Origin: Bryopsis sp. KO-2023 | Lineage: Eukaryota; Chlorophyta; Ulvophyceae; Bryopsidales; Bryopsidaceae | DNA: 64,000 nt | Reading direction: 5' to 3' | Assembly: GCA_030272585.1 (NCBI GenBank) | Contig: BSYQ01000003.1 | Location: forward strand, 1,364,001 to 1,428,000 | Shown: piece after piece, positions 23,127 to 34,563 of the stretch | How positions within the stretch are numbered: position 1 is the stretch's first letter | Layout: each line of letters begins with the position of its first letter | Notes under the pieces: generated by a model | What the model was told of the DNA's origin: nothing | Databases searched by the model: none | The model's input: only the letters and a program-made list of their open reading frames with translations | Position numbers and translations under genes: made by a program

Positions 23127-24821
23127 ATGAAGGCTTCGATTCAGATTTGCGTTTTCCTTGCGGCGTTTTGTTTCGTTGGTTTCCTGGGGACGGAAGGTAA
23201 GCTGGGGCGCGGCCAGTGGCGGAGGACTTTCGAACAAGTCAAGAAAGCACTTGTCGAAGTGGTTGGGTGTGTGGGTTTGTGGAAGTGTGAAATAGTGCGA
23301 GGGGGGTTATTAGTAACGGCGCAAAAGGTGAAACAACACCCCCGAGTTATGAAGTTCGTCGGCGTTCGGCAGGACTGGGCGAAATCACGAACCGCAGTTG
23401 AAAAACTGGTTTTTTTCCAATTCCCACGAAATTATCGGTGGCTTCATCAGGGAAAACAAGCATTTTGTGGGGGCATCCCTAAGCAATGAAACAACAAAGA
23501 TCTACTTGCCTGTGGCATTATGAGGTGCTCAGTTTAGATCAATTTGAAATTTTCAGGTGTCAGGGTACAAAATGTTTTAGTGGATACGGTTCAAATCCCA
23601 GGAGGGCAGTTTCAAACCAGTAGTGGTGTGGGAGATGCAGCAACAGCAGCAGGTAACCCAGCCATCAAAATTGTCCGCCAATCTCCCAGATTTGGAAAAC
23701 TGTTAAGGGAGGCACTTTTTCTCTTTCTCTCCCACAATCCAACAAGATTTGTTTTGAACAGGATTGGAATTATCACACATCCTGTCGAGTTTTTTTCTTT
23801 TCTCGAAACAGAATTGTCAAGAAAATACAAGAAACAACACAGAAGCTTCTTTTCGCCATCGTTTCTATTTTTGGAAATACATTCGTCTTAATGAATCTCT
23901 GGCTTCACCGTACATGTGTGCTGGTGGTCTTTAGAAATGGTGAGTAAATTAACATAAAAAATTCCTGAGAGTTGAATTTACTTAAAACTGAAGGGATTGA
24001 TGTGGATGGACTTCTGGCCGGACTGATTGGTGACTTCCAAACACAAACTCAGAGGGACCAGAGATCAGGAGGTCCTAGAAGAGGTAAATAATGTAAAAAA
24101 AAGCTGGATAATTGGATGCTTCGAAAAAATCACTGTTCAACTTTTTGTATCCCCAGATTGTGAAAAAATTTCATAAGGCCGTTTCCGAAACGCCTACTAC
24201 TTATTTTCTTGTTTGAGTTTTGGAGGAGGTTTGGGGTGGGGAATCAGCCGATTGGATCCTGTTGTTTCAATGATATCCTGTGAGGAAATCTGATTGCGGG
24301 TATTTAGAATAACAGGCTGTCATTTTTTGTCGTGATATAACTCCAGGTGGTCAGCAGTCCAACCCATCCAATGCAGAATGCCCATGCAACAATGATATGG
24401 CCCCTCCAGCAGCCGAGGGTGAAACGAAGGACGGATCGACATGCCTGAACCGGGTAACCCAACTACCAAAATTTCCCACATTTTGGACGAAAAAAACAAA
24501 AATAAAAAAATACATCTTATTCAGCGGATGAAAACAGGGGTGGGGGGGACCCCTTGATACATAGTGATACTTAGTCGGGTGGGTGAAAAACCGCCACCAT
24601 ATCGAGTGCTCAAGCTTTACAGAAACTACAGAGGAAAGGTAGAAAAAAACACCAAAACAAAGTGTTTTTGTTTTGTTTTGTAAGGATGGTTGAAAAAAAA
24701 TTCTTAACGATTAACTCCATTTTCCTTGGGTTTTCAACAGAAAGAGCGTGGTGAATGCCAAGCTGACTACATGATCACCAACAACTACTGTGCATGCACA
24801 TGCGACCGCTGCAACAAATAG
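23127..24821 (+). CDS. Secreted protein with C-terminal six-cysteine-type motif, 147 residues
   Basis: Five exons (23127-23196, 23557-23652, 23994-24083, 24347-24453, 24741-24821) join in frame. Residues 1-24 form a signal peptide with the core ICVFLAAFCFVGFLG. The central part is glycine/glutamine-rich and low in hydrophobic residues. The end carries ECPCNND and STCLNRKERGECQ, then YMITNNYCACTCDRCNK. The spacing C-x8-C ... YM-x4-YC-x-C-x-C-x2-C resembles the short Cys-rich module found attached to plant and microbial secreted enzymes, and more loosely ShKT-like modules. Function is unknown; a cell-wall or signalling role is inference. As in the 16553 gene, intron 1 is phase 1 immediately after the signal peptide. 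Divergent from DDI1. Confidence 0.72.
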
Positions 24822-25788
24822 AGTTTTTTCCTTTCGAGCCCTGGAAACCATCGTCTTAAGGAAAATGCTGAAAAGAAACAAATTGAAAAAAAAAGAAAAA
24901 AAAAAAACATGATCCCCCTTTTTTTAATTCCTTTTGCTCAAGCGTTATTTATTCTGTTTTTTTAAACTTCACTATGGAAAGAAAACCTGAACAAAGGAAA
25001 ATATCTGACTGTTTTACCTTTCCTTTGTTGGAGGTTCTGTTATCGCAACGATTTTTCATTTCTTGTTTTTTGTTTTTGTTTTTTATTCCCTTTTCACGGG
25101 CTGGGTAAAACTCGGCAGCAGGATTGGGTGGTGGATTTTTTCTTTCTTGTTTTGTTTTCAACACGCAGGATCTGACAATCGATCCTCAAACTAATGACTA
25201 ATTAATACGTTCACGTTATAAGGTTTTGCGTGCTGTGGGGGACTTTTTATGTATCGACTGTGGTGTGTGTAAAATTCTGCTGTTTGACTTTACAATGGAG
25301 ACTCTTTTGCGCAATCCATATTTCCCTACACATTCTTTTCAATCAAATTAAGTCAATCAATCAATGATTGCAGCAGTTGCATGGGGAGCCAACGATGTAT
25401 TTTAACTCAATCAATACTGCTGCTTGCTGCCCTCCCTTTGTGATGCTTTTCCACCAGCCCACAGAATTTGGGAAAAAGGAAAACTAAGGATTCACAGCCA
25501 AAGAACTGCAATCTCAATCGAGTCTTGAACAAAGTTGCCAAGGCCCCGAAAGAAAATCAGCACCCAACGAAGAAATCGCAATGTCAACTCGAGCGCTCAG
25601 CCCACATCTCTCTATGTTCGTATGTCCGACTCGTGGTTGTCACCGAGATCTGGCCGTCCCAGGGTGAGTGGATCTTGCAGTTCCTTTTCAAGGTATCATC
25701 GACCCGTTGCTCGTGTACTCTGCCGGCGCCGTTGCACAGACACCGTTCGATCCTTCCGTCTTTCGTTTCGCAAACGTCTGAGTTAACT
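24822..25788. other. Intergenic region upstream of PSAO
   Basis: 3' UTR of the secreted gene and promoter/5' UTR of PSAO. An open frame at 25468-25866 overlaps PSAO exon 1 in the same sense but is not conserved-looking and was rejected. Confidence 0.45.
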
Positions 25789-27266
25789 ATGGCCACCTCC
25801 ATGAAAGCAATCAGGGGTCTCCCCTCCCTCTCTGGGCGCGGCCAGGTCAGCCGATCTGGTGAGTAGCGCAGGTTGCTCTGCTGAAAGCAGCTGCAGTTGG
25901 GAATGCAAGGGTCGTGCGGATCGCTACCAGGCCGTATCTTGCAAACTGGAAGTCGATTGGGACTCCTTTGGCCACTATATTATCGAACCTCGAATGGCTC
26001 GTGGACGCTTTAAACTGTTTAAGCACGGGACAGGGTTATCGTTGTTATGAAGCGGGTGTTCTTTTTTGTTAGGTTGTTTTTTTGGGGGTCTTCCTGGTAT
26101 CTATGTCTCCCCAGGAGGAGCACGATATGTTCTATATCGTAGGTTCGTGAAGCTGAGTGTCTTTGTTGCGTTTTGGTTTTGATTTTCACAGGAGTGGTTG
26201 GATCGCGTCTTCGCTCGGGTGCCGTTCGCCGTGTGACCGCCATGAGGTGAATTTTGTTTTCCCTGAGATTTTGGACAACTTTTTGAAACCACCACAGCTG
26301 TCAAAAGGGTTTGATATCAATCTCCAGTTTTGACATCAGAGAGTTCTTCTGCTTTCTGCTCTTGGAAGATGACTAATCCTCGTTCTAATGCGAGAAGGAG
26401 GGGGCTTGAATTCTTTTCAAAATAGTTTGCCAGGTTTCACTCTATTTTTTTAGTGGTTGGCATCCGAGAGATTTACATCCTTGGCACCTGCAAAAAATAA
26501 TTTGAGTTGCGGAAATTTGAGGGTTTTTTTTTTTCTTGTTTGCAGTGGCAAGGGATTTGACAAGGATTGGCTCATGGCCAGCCCTATGGTCAACATCCTT
26601 GGATTCTTCGGGTAAGAAGTTGCGCGTTCTCAAACAACTGATGGCATTTTTTCCAGTATGTCTTCCAGAGCGTGGGCAACGGAATGAACTCATCAAGTGC
26701 TGAAGAAAACACAAAGATCATGGGACATTACTATGTTGTGAGCGAATTTTTGATCGAGTTTTGGGATTTATTGGGTGTGGTTTTTGTATCTGGTGGTCAG
26801 ATGGGTGGTTCCCTCCTCCACTCCAGTCCCTGCCTTCGACGGCAACAGCTTGACTGGACTTTTCTTCGCTCAAATCCCAATGGAGTGGTCTCACTGGCCA
26901 ACCGGCCCTGCTTTGGACTCCCCATTCTGGTGAGCCAACAAAACATCATTTTTTTCCATCCAGTGAAAACACTATATAGTCCGGCAGTTTCTCTGGTCAA
27001 TTCATTACCTCTACTAAGAGGCAATGAGTAAGAACCAGTGGCACCTTTCCTCACTTTCCGAATTTTATTTTTACTTTTTTTTTTTTTCTGCGGAGGATTG
27101 TGAATTAAAGCTGATGGATGCAGCATTAAGGTTTTCGGCTGAAAGGGAAATGGTATTGCTTTTTTTTCGCAGGTTGTACATGATCACCTGGCACATTGGC
27201 CTGTTCACTTGCTTGACTTTGGGACAGATCGGCTGGAACGGAAGGAAGCAGGGTTACTTTCAGTAA
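25789..27266 (+). CDS. PSAO: Photosystem I subunit O precursor
   Basis: PsaO is a small nucleus-encoded thylakoid membrane subunit of photosystem I that helps balance light energy between photosystems and supports light-harvesting complex docking. Exons 25789-25858, 26192-26246, 26546-26611, 26801-26929 and 27173-27266 join in frame to 137 residues. Residues 1-41 are a chloroplast transit peptide rich in Ser, Gly and Arg. The mature part has FDKDWLMASPMVNILGFFGW, then the lumenal loop with PAFDGNSLTGLFF and HWPTGPALDSPFW, and the second helix MITWHIGLFTCLTLGQIGW ending GRKQGYFQ, all PsaO signatures. A short run at 26662-26800 that resembles an exon was excluded because it breaks the phase. 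Found in green and red lineage algae and plants, not in cyanobacteria. Confidence 0.94.
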
Positions 27267-28708
27267 ACTTCGCTCTTTTTCCCACCAGCATATGACATCA
27301 TTTTGAGAAGAAAAGAGAAAGAAACAAAGTTCACAAGTCAGGGCGTTGCAGAGAAGATCCATTTGTAACATGGTTGTACTTGAGAGAGGAAAAAAAACAA
27401 TGGGAGGCTTGCTGTCGAGTTTTGGTCGAATTTTGATTGTCTGATTTTTGACCAGGGGGTTGTGATGTAAAAATTTTTGGAGGGGAAGGGGAGACCTTGA
27501 TTTCAGTCCTCCATATCAGAACTGCTTTTCCTAATTGTGGTCAGGTTCGGGTTTCTTTCAAGTGACTCATCAATGCTGACTAATAAAAAAATACGTGAAA
27601 TGTGGATCATAGGATCCGGTTCGGGATATGTTTTGGAGAGGGCAACCACCCTTCACACATTTCAGTGGGAAGTACTCTGTTTGGATCTGATCAGCCCAAA
27701 TCTTTCAGAAAGATTGTCAATAATTCCAACCTACTCCAAAAGAGACCCCTCACCCTGCATGATGTTGGGACAAATCAAAATAGAAAGATGTCTTTTAGTA
27801 TACTTCTATTGACTTCTGACTGGTGGCAGAATAAAGCCATAATATCCCCATAATCAAAGAGGAGTCCTGCTTCCTGCTGAAGAAACCAACCTATCATCAA
27901 CATCGATACACTTCCCCAAAAAACTTTCAATTGTCAGGTGGAACAAAAAGATAAACACTTGAGTCACTTGAGCTTTGCTGATTATTTATTATTTCTGTAT
28001 TGTTTTCACTCATACCATGATATCAGACTCTGAACACCCCACCCCCAAAGAGAATAACTGTCCTTGTATGAAGATTGAGAGGGGGGGTGCGTTGTGGGAT
28101 CAGGTTCCATAAACAAAACAGACAAAATTATGAACAATCACATGGCATGGTCGCACAACCCCCATCTGCTGTGAAAGCGGCTTTTCCCTTGTCCATCGTT
28201 CAGCAATTCAAAACACCAGGCAGCAGGTCACAGCATCGATTCCATCTTTCAACACGCAACGTCTCAATCTTTTGATTACATCACCTCCAACCTCTCAAAG
28301 ATAACCAAACATTTGCACCCAATACTCAAAAAAAAAGAATCCTCCTCCCCAACATATCGGTCAAAGTACAGCATGGTCAGTATCTGTCCATTCTTAAAAA
28401 AGTCCAAAGTAAAAAGAATAATCTTTCCCCCCCTGGATTTTTTTCTTCTTGAGCTTCGGGTCATTCCAAACATCCCACCCCTCCTGATCAAAACAATCTT
28501 TCCTCATTCTCAGAAAAGCGTTTTATTGATAACATAGATAAGTAAATACACCTGGCTTGCTAACCTTGCAGACATTTCTTTTTCTGTCTCGACACTTTAT
28601 TGATTCTTTTTTTCTCATTTGTTTGTATACACATACAAAATCTATCCTCTTGCTTAAGACCTCTTATTGAAACCATCCCACCATTTACCCGGCCTCCGTA
28701 AAATACAT
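27267..28708. other. Convergent intergenic region
   Basis: 3' UTRs of PSAO and of the minus-strand MFS gene. Short frames only; no RNA gene or repeat family recognised. Confidence 0.5.
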
Positions 28709-30172
28709 TCACAAGAAATTTCTTGCCTTCCTCAGCACCGCTGGGATTTTAAACCACAGGGCTCCGATCGAAAAACCGATGGAGGGGGTCAGCGCCAACA
28801 TGCCGATCAACCCCCACATGTACTTCCCTTCGCACTCATCCAATCGATCGACCTGCATGGGCTCCCTCATCCACCCGCCATTTTCGGGACACCATCCACT
28901 CAAAACAAACCCAGACAGCAAGCCCACTGGGAGCTTCGCTAAAAATTGAGGGGCTACGGCCAGAGCGGTGTAAACAGCGTTATTCCCATTAGATCCGATC
29001 GATGATGAGTAATTGTACCATCTCGGCAGCCAAACGGCCTCCCCGACTGACAGAAACGCCACGAACAGAACCGACGCCCACTCCGTTCGGAAAAAGGCCA
29101 GGAAGAATGGGGAAATCGCCGTGATGTAACTCCCGTAATGAATCACGTCGTAATGGTTGCACGTGGAGGTGACCCACTGGACGATCGGCCCCAAGAATAT
29201 CATAGTGAAAGGGTAGATGCTGTATATCAACCCTACATGGGAATTCCTGCCGAACGCCCTCATCTGGTACTTGGGAAAGGTCGCATTCAATTGCTGGAAA
29301 ACCTGTTTCAAATTTATGGTCACCACACATACCATCAAATACTTTAACGCTGGGGGACACCTTGATTTGTTGAGGGAATCCCCCTCTTTTCCACCATGGT
29401 GACTATCCACACCACGGCCCTTGGTCAAGTGACCCTGCTCCAGCTCCCCACATTCCAGCAAACACACTTCAATCGAATTCTCGTCGACCTGGGCCCCTTC
29501 TTCACTCAGAAGTAATGCCAGCGGAATCGCCAGTGCGCTGACGATCGCCCCCAGCAACACACACAGCCTGGAGCCATCCTTCAAAGGGGGGCCCAAGGCC
29601 CCAAGCTCTTCACTCAAAAAAAAGAAATTCTTTCCAACCATCGCCCGGACAAAATCGAACAGCAACCCGCTGGTCAACATGGCGACATTCAGCAGGGCGC
29701 AATGCACTGCATGTGCAAAGCCCCTAAGCCGAAAACTGGAATATCTCTGGAGCCCAATCAACACCACAGTGTTTGTGAAGGCAGAACCCATGGGCAAAAT
29801 TACGTAAACAACTATCCACAAGTGGAGCTCCGAATGACTAAACGCTAACCACGTTCTGCCAACGCCGGACAAAGAAAGCCCGACGACGAGGGATTTTTTC
29901 ACGCCCAGGACTTCCATCAAGGGCGACAGCAATATGCAGAACAATGCCGTACCTAGCCCCCATATTCCGAACGAAATACCGGCATCGATGTCGGACACAC
30001 CGAAGCCACCGCTCAGCAAAACCGTGTAAACCAGCGACAGGATGCTGTGCGAAAAGGAATCCAGCAGCCCGATGAGGAGAACAACATATAAATACTTGCT
30101 GGAGTCTTTTAGTAACGAAAACCCACCCCACGCTTCTCGCCCGGTGAAAAGCGCATTCCACCCCAACGACAT
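28709..30172 (-). CDS. MFS transporter, paralogue B of three
   Basis: An intronless 487-residue major facilitator. The first in-frame ATG is at 30172 (MSLGWNALFTG); the frame continues upstream to 30331 without another ATG, so this start is chosen and matches the length of paralogue C. Shared landmarks are SPLMEVLGVKKSLVVG after helix 2, FPKYQMRAFG, GLIYSIYPF, HYGSYITAISPF and SVGEAVWLPRWYNYS. It is the most diverged of the three paralogues in the central loop and lacks the acidic PLL tail, ending in a basic stretch instead. Substrate unknown. Confidence 0.83.
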   Translation of the reverse strand: MSLGWNALFTGREAWGGFSLLKDSSKYLYVVLLIGLLDSFSHSILSLVYTVLLSGGFGVSDIDAGISFGIWGLGTALFCILLSPLMEVLGVKKSLVVGLSLSGVGRTWLAFSHSELHLWIVVYVILPMGSAFTNTVVLIGLQRYSSFRLRGFAHAVHCALLNVAMLTSGLLFDFVRAMVGKNFFFLSEELGALGPPLKDGSRLCVLLGAIVSALAIPLALLLSEEGAQVDENSIEVCLLECGELEQGHLTKGRGVDSHHGGKEGDSLNKSRCPPALKYLMVCVVTINLKQVFQQLNATFPKYQMRAFGRNSHVGLIYSIYPFTMIFLGPIVQWVTSTCNHYDVIHYGSYITAISPFFLAFFRTEWASVLFVAFLSVGEAVWLPRWYNYSSSIGSNGNNAVYTALAVAPQFLAKLPVGLLSGFVLSGWCPENGGWMREPMQVDRLDECEGKYMWGLIGMLALTPSIGFSIGALWFKIPAVLRKARNFL

Positions 30173-31051
30173 CCCAACACCGAATCTAAGAAACGCGTAC
30201 ACACTACCCTTTACCCCTTTCCTGTCGTCCTTGTTCAACGAACCCTTGCGTTCGCAGGCAAAGAACAGTGGGATTCTACTTTCGGGAGGGTCGATCGGCG
30301 CGTGGTGGTTGGAAAGACCCCTGCAGCGCAAGGTTCACAGAACCGGTCAGGAAGAGCGTAAGCGTTTCCATATTACGAACCCGAGCCCAAAACCGATCGA
30401 AGACTTTTACCATGAAATAGATTCGTTCCAGTTATTGTGTCTGCCTTGCTGGGGGAAGGCACAAAGGTCGATGCCAGCAACAGAAAAGTCGTACATAGCC
30501 ACGTGCGGCAATTGAGGCGGTCTTGGAGTACGGTTCGGTCGTGTGTTTCGCAGGTGGTGTATTTTTCTTGCGTATTTGTGGGGGCTCAGGAATAATCAGC
30601 CGCACTGTTCAGGTGAGCGTTCCTGTTTGCGCTCAGCGTCAAACAGTCTGAAGCCCAAGGAAGGGACCACGCGCCCTTTTCTTTTGCATTTGCTCACGGA
30701 AATATGGACAGGATGCTCCAAGCACGAGTGACGATGGTGAAAGACTGCCCGGCGTACCTGCTAAAGTGGGTCGCTGTCCCAGAGGGTGTCCTTCATCCTT
30801 TTTCCATTCCCCGAAACTCAATTGCTGCGCTGGTAGCGCCGGCTTCCAAAACATCTGTGCTCTCGAGTGTGTGCGCAACTATCTGCGGACTCTTGGCAAC
30901 AACGTAATTGCTGGACGATCAATACTGGTAGGGTAACTAACAGTCGGTTAGCCATCGCTACGCCGTGGGCGTCGCATAAAGTCGTCTATCTTGTCTTTCT
31001 TTCCCACCCGCCAAAAAGCTCAAAACTGAAGCCGACACACAAAGGGTTAAG
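30173..31051. other. Divergent promoter region
   Basis: Spacer between the minus-strand MFS gene and the plus-strand small unknown gene, with 5' UTRs of both. No supported coding frame. Confidence 0.45.
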
Positions 31052-31941
31052 ATGAGTTTTACGAACATTGGGACCGTTTTAGGACAAAATATTGACGAAG
31101 GTGAGTTTCTCGTGCTTGGTGCTTTCCCGCAACTGCAAACACTGGCGGCGGACTCGATGGTGGCTCACTTTGACGAAAATGTCCAACAGACAGATGCAAT
31201 CGCACCGAGTGGCTACTCAGAGACTACTCACCTGAGGCGTTGCAAAGTGAGCTGGACCGGTTGAGGTCCCTTGTGGAGAGAATCGACAGGGACCCAACAG
31301 GCTACACTGCGGACGCCCGGGAACAGGTGCTTGCAGTCCGAGGTAGACTGCTGTACTACTACCTCGAGGCCTGGCGGAGCCGCCGTGTCCGACCACAGCG
31401 TTGGAGTCTGAAGAAGTTCCTGCGGCGTTGGTTCTGTTCTCCTGCGCCGCTAGAGCGCAGGAACATAGACGAATTCTGGATGTTTTCTTTCTGGGTGCCA
31501 GGCATCAGGGGAGCATTCATTGGGGAAGGGGAGGGTGGCATTGGGGGCCACGGGGCTAGTTTAGGTTTTTATTTTCTTGTGAACGGGAGTTCTTTGGTGG
31601 CCACCATTGCTGTAAGGGTTTTTCTTTCTTTTGAAAAGGTGCTTGAAAGTAGCAAAAAGTTTGCAACTCAGCAAGCCACATCAACAAATTGAAAAAAAAA
31701 ATCAGAGCCTCATGCAGGAACAGGTCAAGGGATGATCAATTAAAAATTGTTCTTGTCCAAACTTACAACAAACTCCTTTCGTCTTGCTATTCCTTTTTTT
31801 GTTTTTTTTCTCTTTTTTTTTTTTGAGGTCTCCCTATCTGGCTATGCTGATGCTCCTACAGAAACACTTGCAAACCAGATTGACGTTCCAGTGTCAGACA
31901 CACACCCCACTTCTTTCCACCCCAAAACAAAAGCCTCTTAA
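31052..31941 (+). CDS. Uncharacterised protein, about 194 residues
   Basis: I do not recognise a family. Three exons are proposed: 31052-31100, 31190-31611 and 31828-31941, joining in frame. The N-terminus MSFTNIGTVLGQNID is followed by an acidic/basic helical stretch (about residues 20-75) that could form a coiled coil: EALQSELDRLRSLVERIDRD and VRGRLLYYYLEAWRSRR. A basic segment (SLKKFLRRW) and a glycine-rich hydrophobic part follow. The last intron is supported by a very long T-rich acceptor; without it the frame ends at 31692 instead. No signal peptide is evident. Divergent from paralogue B and convergent with paralogue C of the MFS family. Confidence 0.45.
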
Positions 31942-32306
31942 GATTCCAAGACACTAAAAATTCGCAGGCCTGTGCCTGAACAAATTGCTCTGCGAGTTGC
32001 GGCTGAGTCAACCCTAGGCCCCATGTTCCTTCTAGCTACAGATAATATTATACAGTCAAAACAGATTGTCACTTGGATTGGACTGGAAAAAGTTGGTCCT
32101 TTTCCCCAAAAATTAAAAAATATATGTCAGATGTAAAGAAAATAAAGGAAATATATACAGAACTTTTTTCCAACGCTCTATCGGCGTGCAGCCATCGAGA
32201 AACCAACCAAAAAACTAACCCAGAAAAAAGGAACACCGCTTGAACGCTACCCAGAAAAAGTATCACAGATTTTAAGACAAAATCTACTAGACTAACTTTT
32301 CATTAC
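31942..32306. other. Short convergent spacer
   Basis: Overlapping 3' UTR space of the unknown gene and MFS paralogue C; nothing else seen. Confidence 0.5.
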
Positions 32307-33818
32307 TTAATTTTCCAGCAAAGGTTGTGTCTCGTCTGCTGCATCGCTGGTGGAGCCAAGCTTATCGTCTTTCACCGGTTTTGGCTGGTGACTTCCTGTC
32401 GACCTCAGCCACTTGGACCCCAGCAACAAGCAGATGGGGGAAGACAGAGTCAGACATCCAATCACCAGCCACACCATGCTTCCATTACATGCCTGAGGAT
32501 CAGCGATCGGTAGTTCGCCTCTTTCACATACCACATTCTTGGGGCACCATTTTGCCAATATCCAACCAGACAGCCATCCGGTGGGGAGTTTGGCCAAAAA
32601 CAGAGGTGCGGAAGCCAATCCTGAGAAGATCGCCTCCCGACCATGAGGTGCGATCGACATGCTGTAGTCATACCATCTGGGGGACCACACCGACTCTCCG
32701 ATCGACAGCATCACCACAAACACAGCCGATGCCCACTTCGTCTGAGAAAACACCAGGAAGAATGGGGAAAGCCCCGTGATGTAGCTCCCGAAATGAATCA
32801 CGTCGTAATGGTTGTACTTGGTCAAGATGGCTTGGACGACGGGCACCATGAAGATGATCATGAACGGGTTGATGCTGTATGTCAGACCGACAGGGGCATC
32901 ACAGCCGAACGCCCGGATTTGGTACTTCGGGAAGGTGGCATCCAAATGTCTGAAGATTTGCTTCAGGTTGATCGTCAACGCACACACGATCAGGAATTTC
33001 AACAGGGTCATCGACCACAGATCCTTCAGTTCCTTGATAAAGTTCAGGATTCTCCTTCCGAACTTGACTTTCGGCATGAGCTCCTCTGGTTTGGTTTTTG
33101 GCTCGGGAGCTTCAGGATCCTCCAAGCAGACGTTTTCGTCCAAGAATAGCGACAAAATGAACGAGAAAATCGTGGTAATGACCGTCACCAGCAAGTACAG
33201 CCTCAATCCATCATTCAACATCGAATCCGGCCCCCAAGAATCTATTTTCAGCCCATTCACCAGTTTCCTTCGGAACACGTCGAACACCGACCCGTTCGCA
33301 AACGCCGCGACGTTCATGAGGGAGTAGAACAGCCCGTAAGCGAAGCCGCGACCGGCGGGGTTGGCGTATCGCTTGATCCCGACAAGCAACATAGTCCCGG
33401 AAAACCCTGCAGCCGTGGGCATGAACCCATACAGCGCGACCCACAACACAGTGACGCTGTGGGTGCTCGCCATCAAAGCTCGACCCACCGAGGCTAGAAA
33501 GAAGCCTATCAGCAAACTCTTCTTGACGCCGATGAAATCCACCACCGGCGAGAAAACGACGTGGTTCACCGTGATGAGCATCCCCCACAACCCATAGGAC
33601 AGCCCAGCTTGGGTGTCCGAGATCCCGAACTTGTTCGTCAAGAATAGAGTATACATGAGCGACATCACGAAATACGCGAACGAGTCTAAAACTTGCAAGA
33701 CGAAGATAATATACAAGTCCTTGCTGGAGCCCTTCAGCGACAAGAAGCCTTCCCATAGCTTCTGAAACATGAAGGAGAAAAAGTTCCGCACCGACGCACA
33801 GCACCGCGGGGCCCCCAT
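32307..33818 (-). CDS. MFS transporter, paralogue C of three
   Basis: A complete intronless 503-residue transporter with an ATG start (MGAPRCC). After a short cytosolic N-terminus come LWEGFLSLKGSSKDLY and helix 1 (VLQVLDSF), then SPVVDFIGVKKSLLIGF, RYANPAGRGFAYGLFYS, FPKYQIRAFGCDAPVGLTYSIN and SIGESVWSPRWYDYSMS. The large cytosolic loop (about residues 230-265) is acidic and proline-rich. The C-terminus DETQPLLEN carries an acidic dileucine motif of the kind that sorts proteins to endomembranes or the vacuole. It is closer to paralogue A than to B. Substrate unknown. Confidence 0.87.
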   Translation of the reverse strand: MGAPRCCASVRNFFSFMFQKLWEGFLSLKGSSKDLYIIFVLQVLDSFAYFVMSLMYTLFLTNKFGISDTQAGLSYGLWGMLITVNHVVFSPVVDFIGVKKSLLIGFFLASVGRALMASTHSVTVLWVALYGFMPTAAGFSGTMLLVGIKRYANPAGRGFAYGLFYSLMNVAAFANGSVFDVFRRKLVNGLKIDSWGPDSMLNDGLRLYLLVTVITTIFSFILSLFLDENVCLEDPEAPEPKTKPEELMPKVKFGRRILNFIKELKDLWSMTLLKFLIVCALTINLKQIFRHLDATFPKYQIRAFGCDAPVGLTYSINPFMIIFMVPVVQAILTKYNHYDVIHFGSYITGLSPFFLVFSQTKWASAVFVVMLSIGESVWSPRWYDYSMSIAPHGREAIFSGLASAPLFLAKLPTGWLSGWILAKWCPKNVVCERGELPIADPQACNGSMVWLVIGCLTLSSPICLLLGSKWLRSTGSHQPKPVKDDKLGSTSDAADETQPLLEN

Positions 33819-34563
33819 TTTTACAACCGTCGATTTTCCAAGGCCAGCCCTTCAATCCTTTCTCGAACGATCAACCAAAGCCGACGAGCAAGGTGTCCAA
33901 CTGAAACAATCCTGCATTCTCCTTCAAAACTGGAGAAGATCGTCCAGAAAGGATGTGACACGTAGGTGGCGACGCCAGCGCCAGCTAATTCCTCACATCA
34001 CTAATGCGAGCCCCACAGCAAATTTGAGTTGTTTTTCTGATTATACCCCGTTTTTCTTTTCCTCACCGATCAACTGGAGGACTCTTGCTCTGACACGCAA
34101 AGGGGCCACTTGATTTAGCACTTAATCTCAATCATATTTACTAATCCCCTCAAAAAAAATTTACAATCAGTACCATCTCCACACATGGTAGGAGAGGGGC
34201 AACACTGCACATGAAAGCCAGGTCAAACTGTAGCATTACAATTAAACAAACACAAGAAATTTTGGAATCTGTTTACACTTGAGTTATGGCTGAACAGCCG
34301 GGCCTGTTTCAAGTCTCAATCAATGAGCGCACCATCATCCTCATACCACAAAAATGCTACATGCTTAGGATCCACCATTATAGTTACAGGGACATACAAA
34401 AGGCAAAATTCCCGTTGATTCCAGCATCACCACCTTAAATAAAAATACAATCCACCGCTCACCAACTCTCTATTCCTTTCTGAAACAAATAAAATACATC
34501 CCCGCTTGCCACTCCACAGTCCATTTAACTACCGCCAAAAATTTAACGTTACAACACAAAAAA
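33819..34563. other. Intergenic region
   Basis: Promoter/5' UTR of MFS paralogue C and 3' UTR of the F-box gene. Includes one copy (34300-34328) of a dispersed repeat also present at 61100-61128. Confidence 0.45.
34300..34328 (+). repeat. Dispersed repeat, copy 1 (29 bases identical to 61100-61128)
   Basis: Begins GGGCCTGTTTCAAGTCTCAA. The upstream 35 bases are also partly alike (GTTTACACTTGAG here, GTTTGCACTTGAG there), so the shared unit is longer and diverged. Probably a short interspersed element or remnant. Confidence 0.7.

Noticed and set aside
25468-25866. 132-residue frame overlapping PSAO exon 1
   Set aside because: Reads through the PSAO donor site and has no resemblance to any family; most likely the 5' UTR.
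26662-26800. Possible extra PSAO exon (open frame starting VGNGMNSS)
   Set aside because: Including it breaks the phase or adds a stop, and the known PsaO order runs straight from FFG to W..PSS at 26801.
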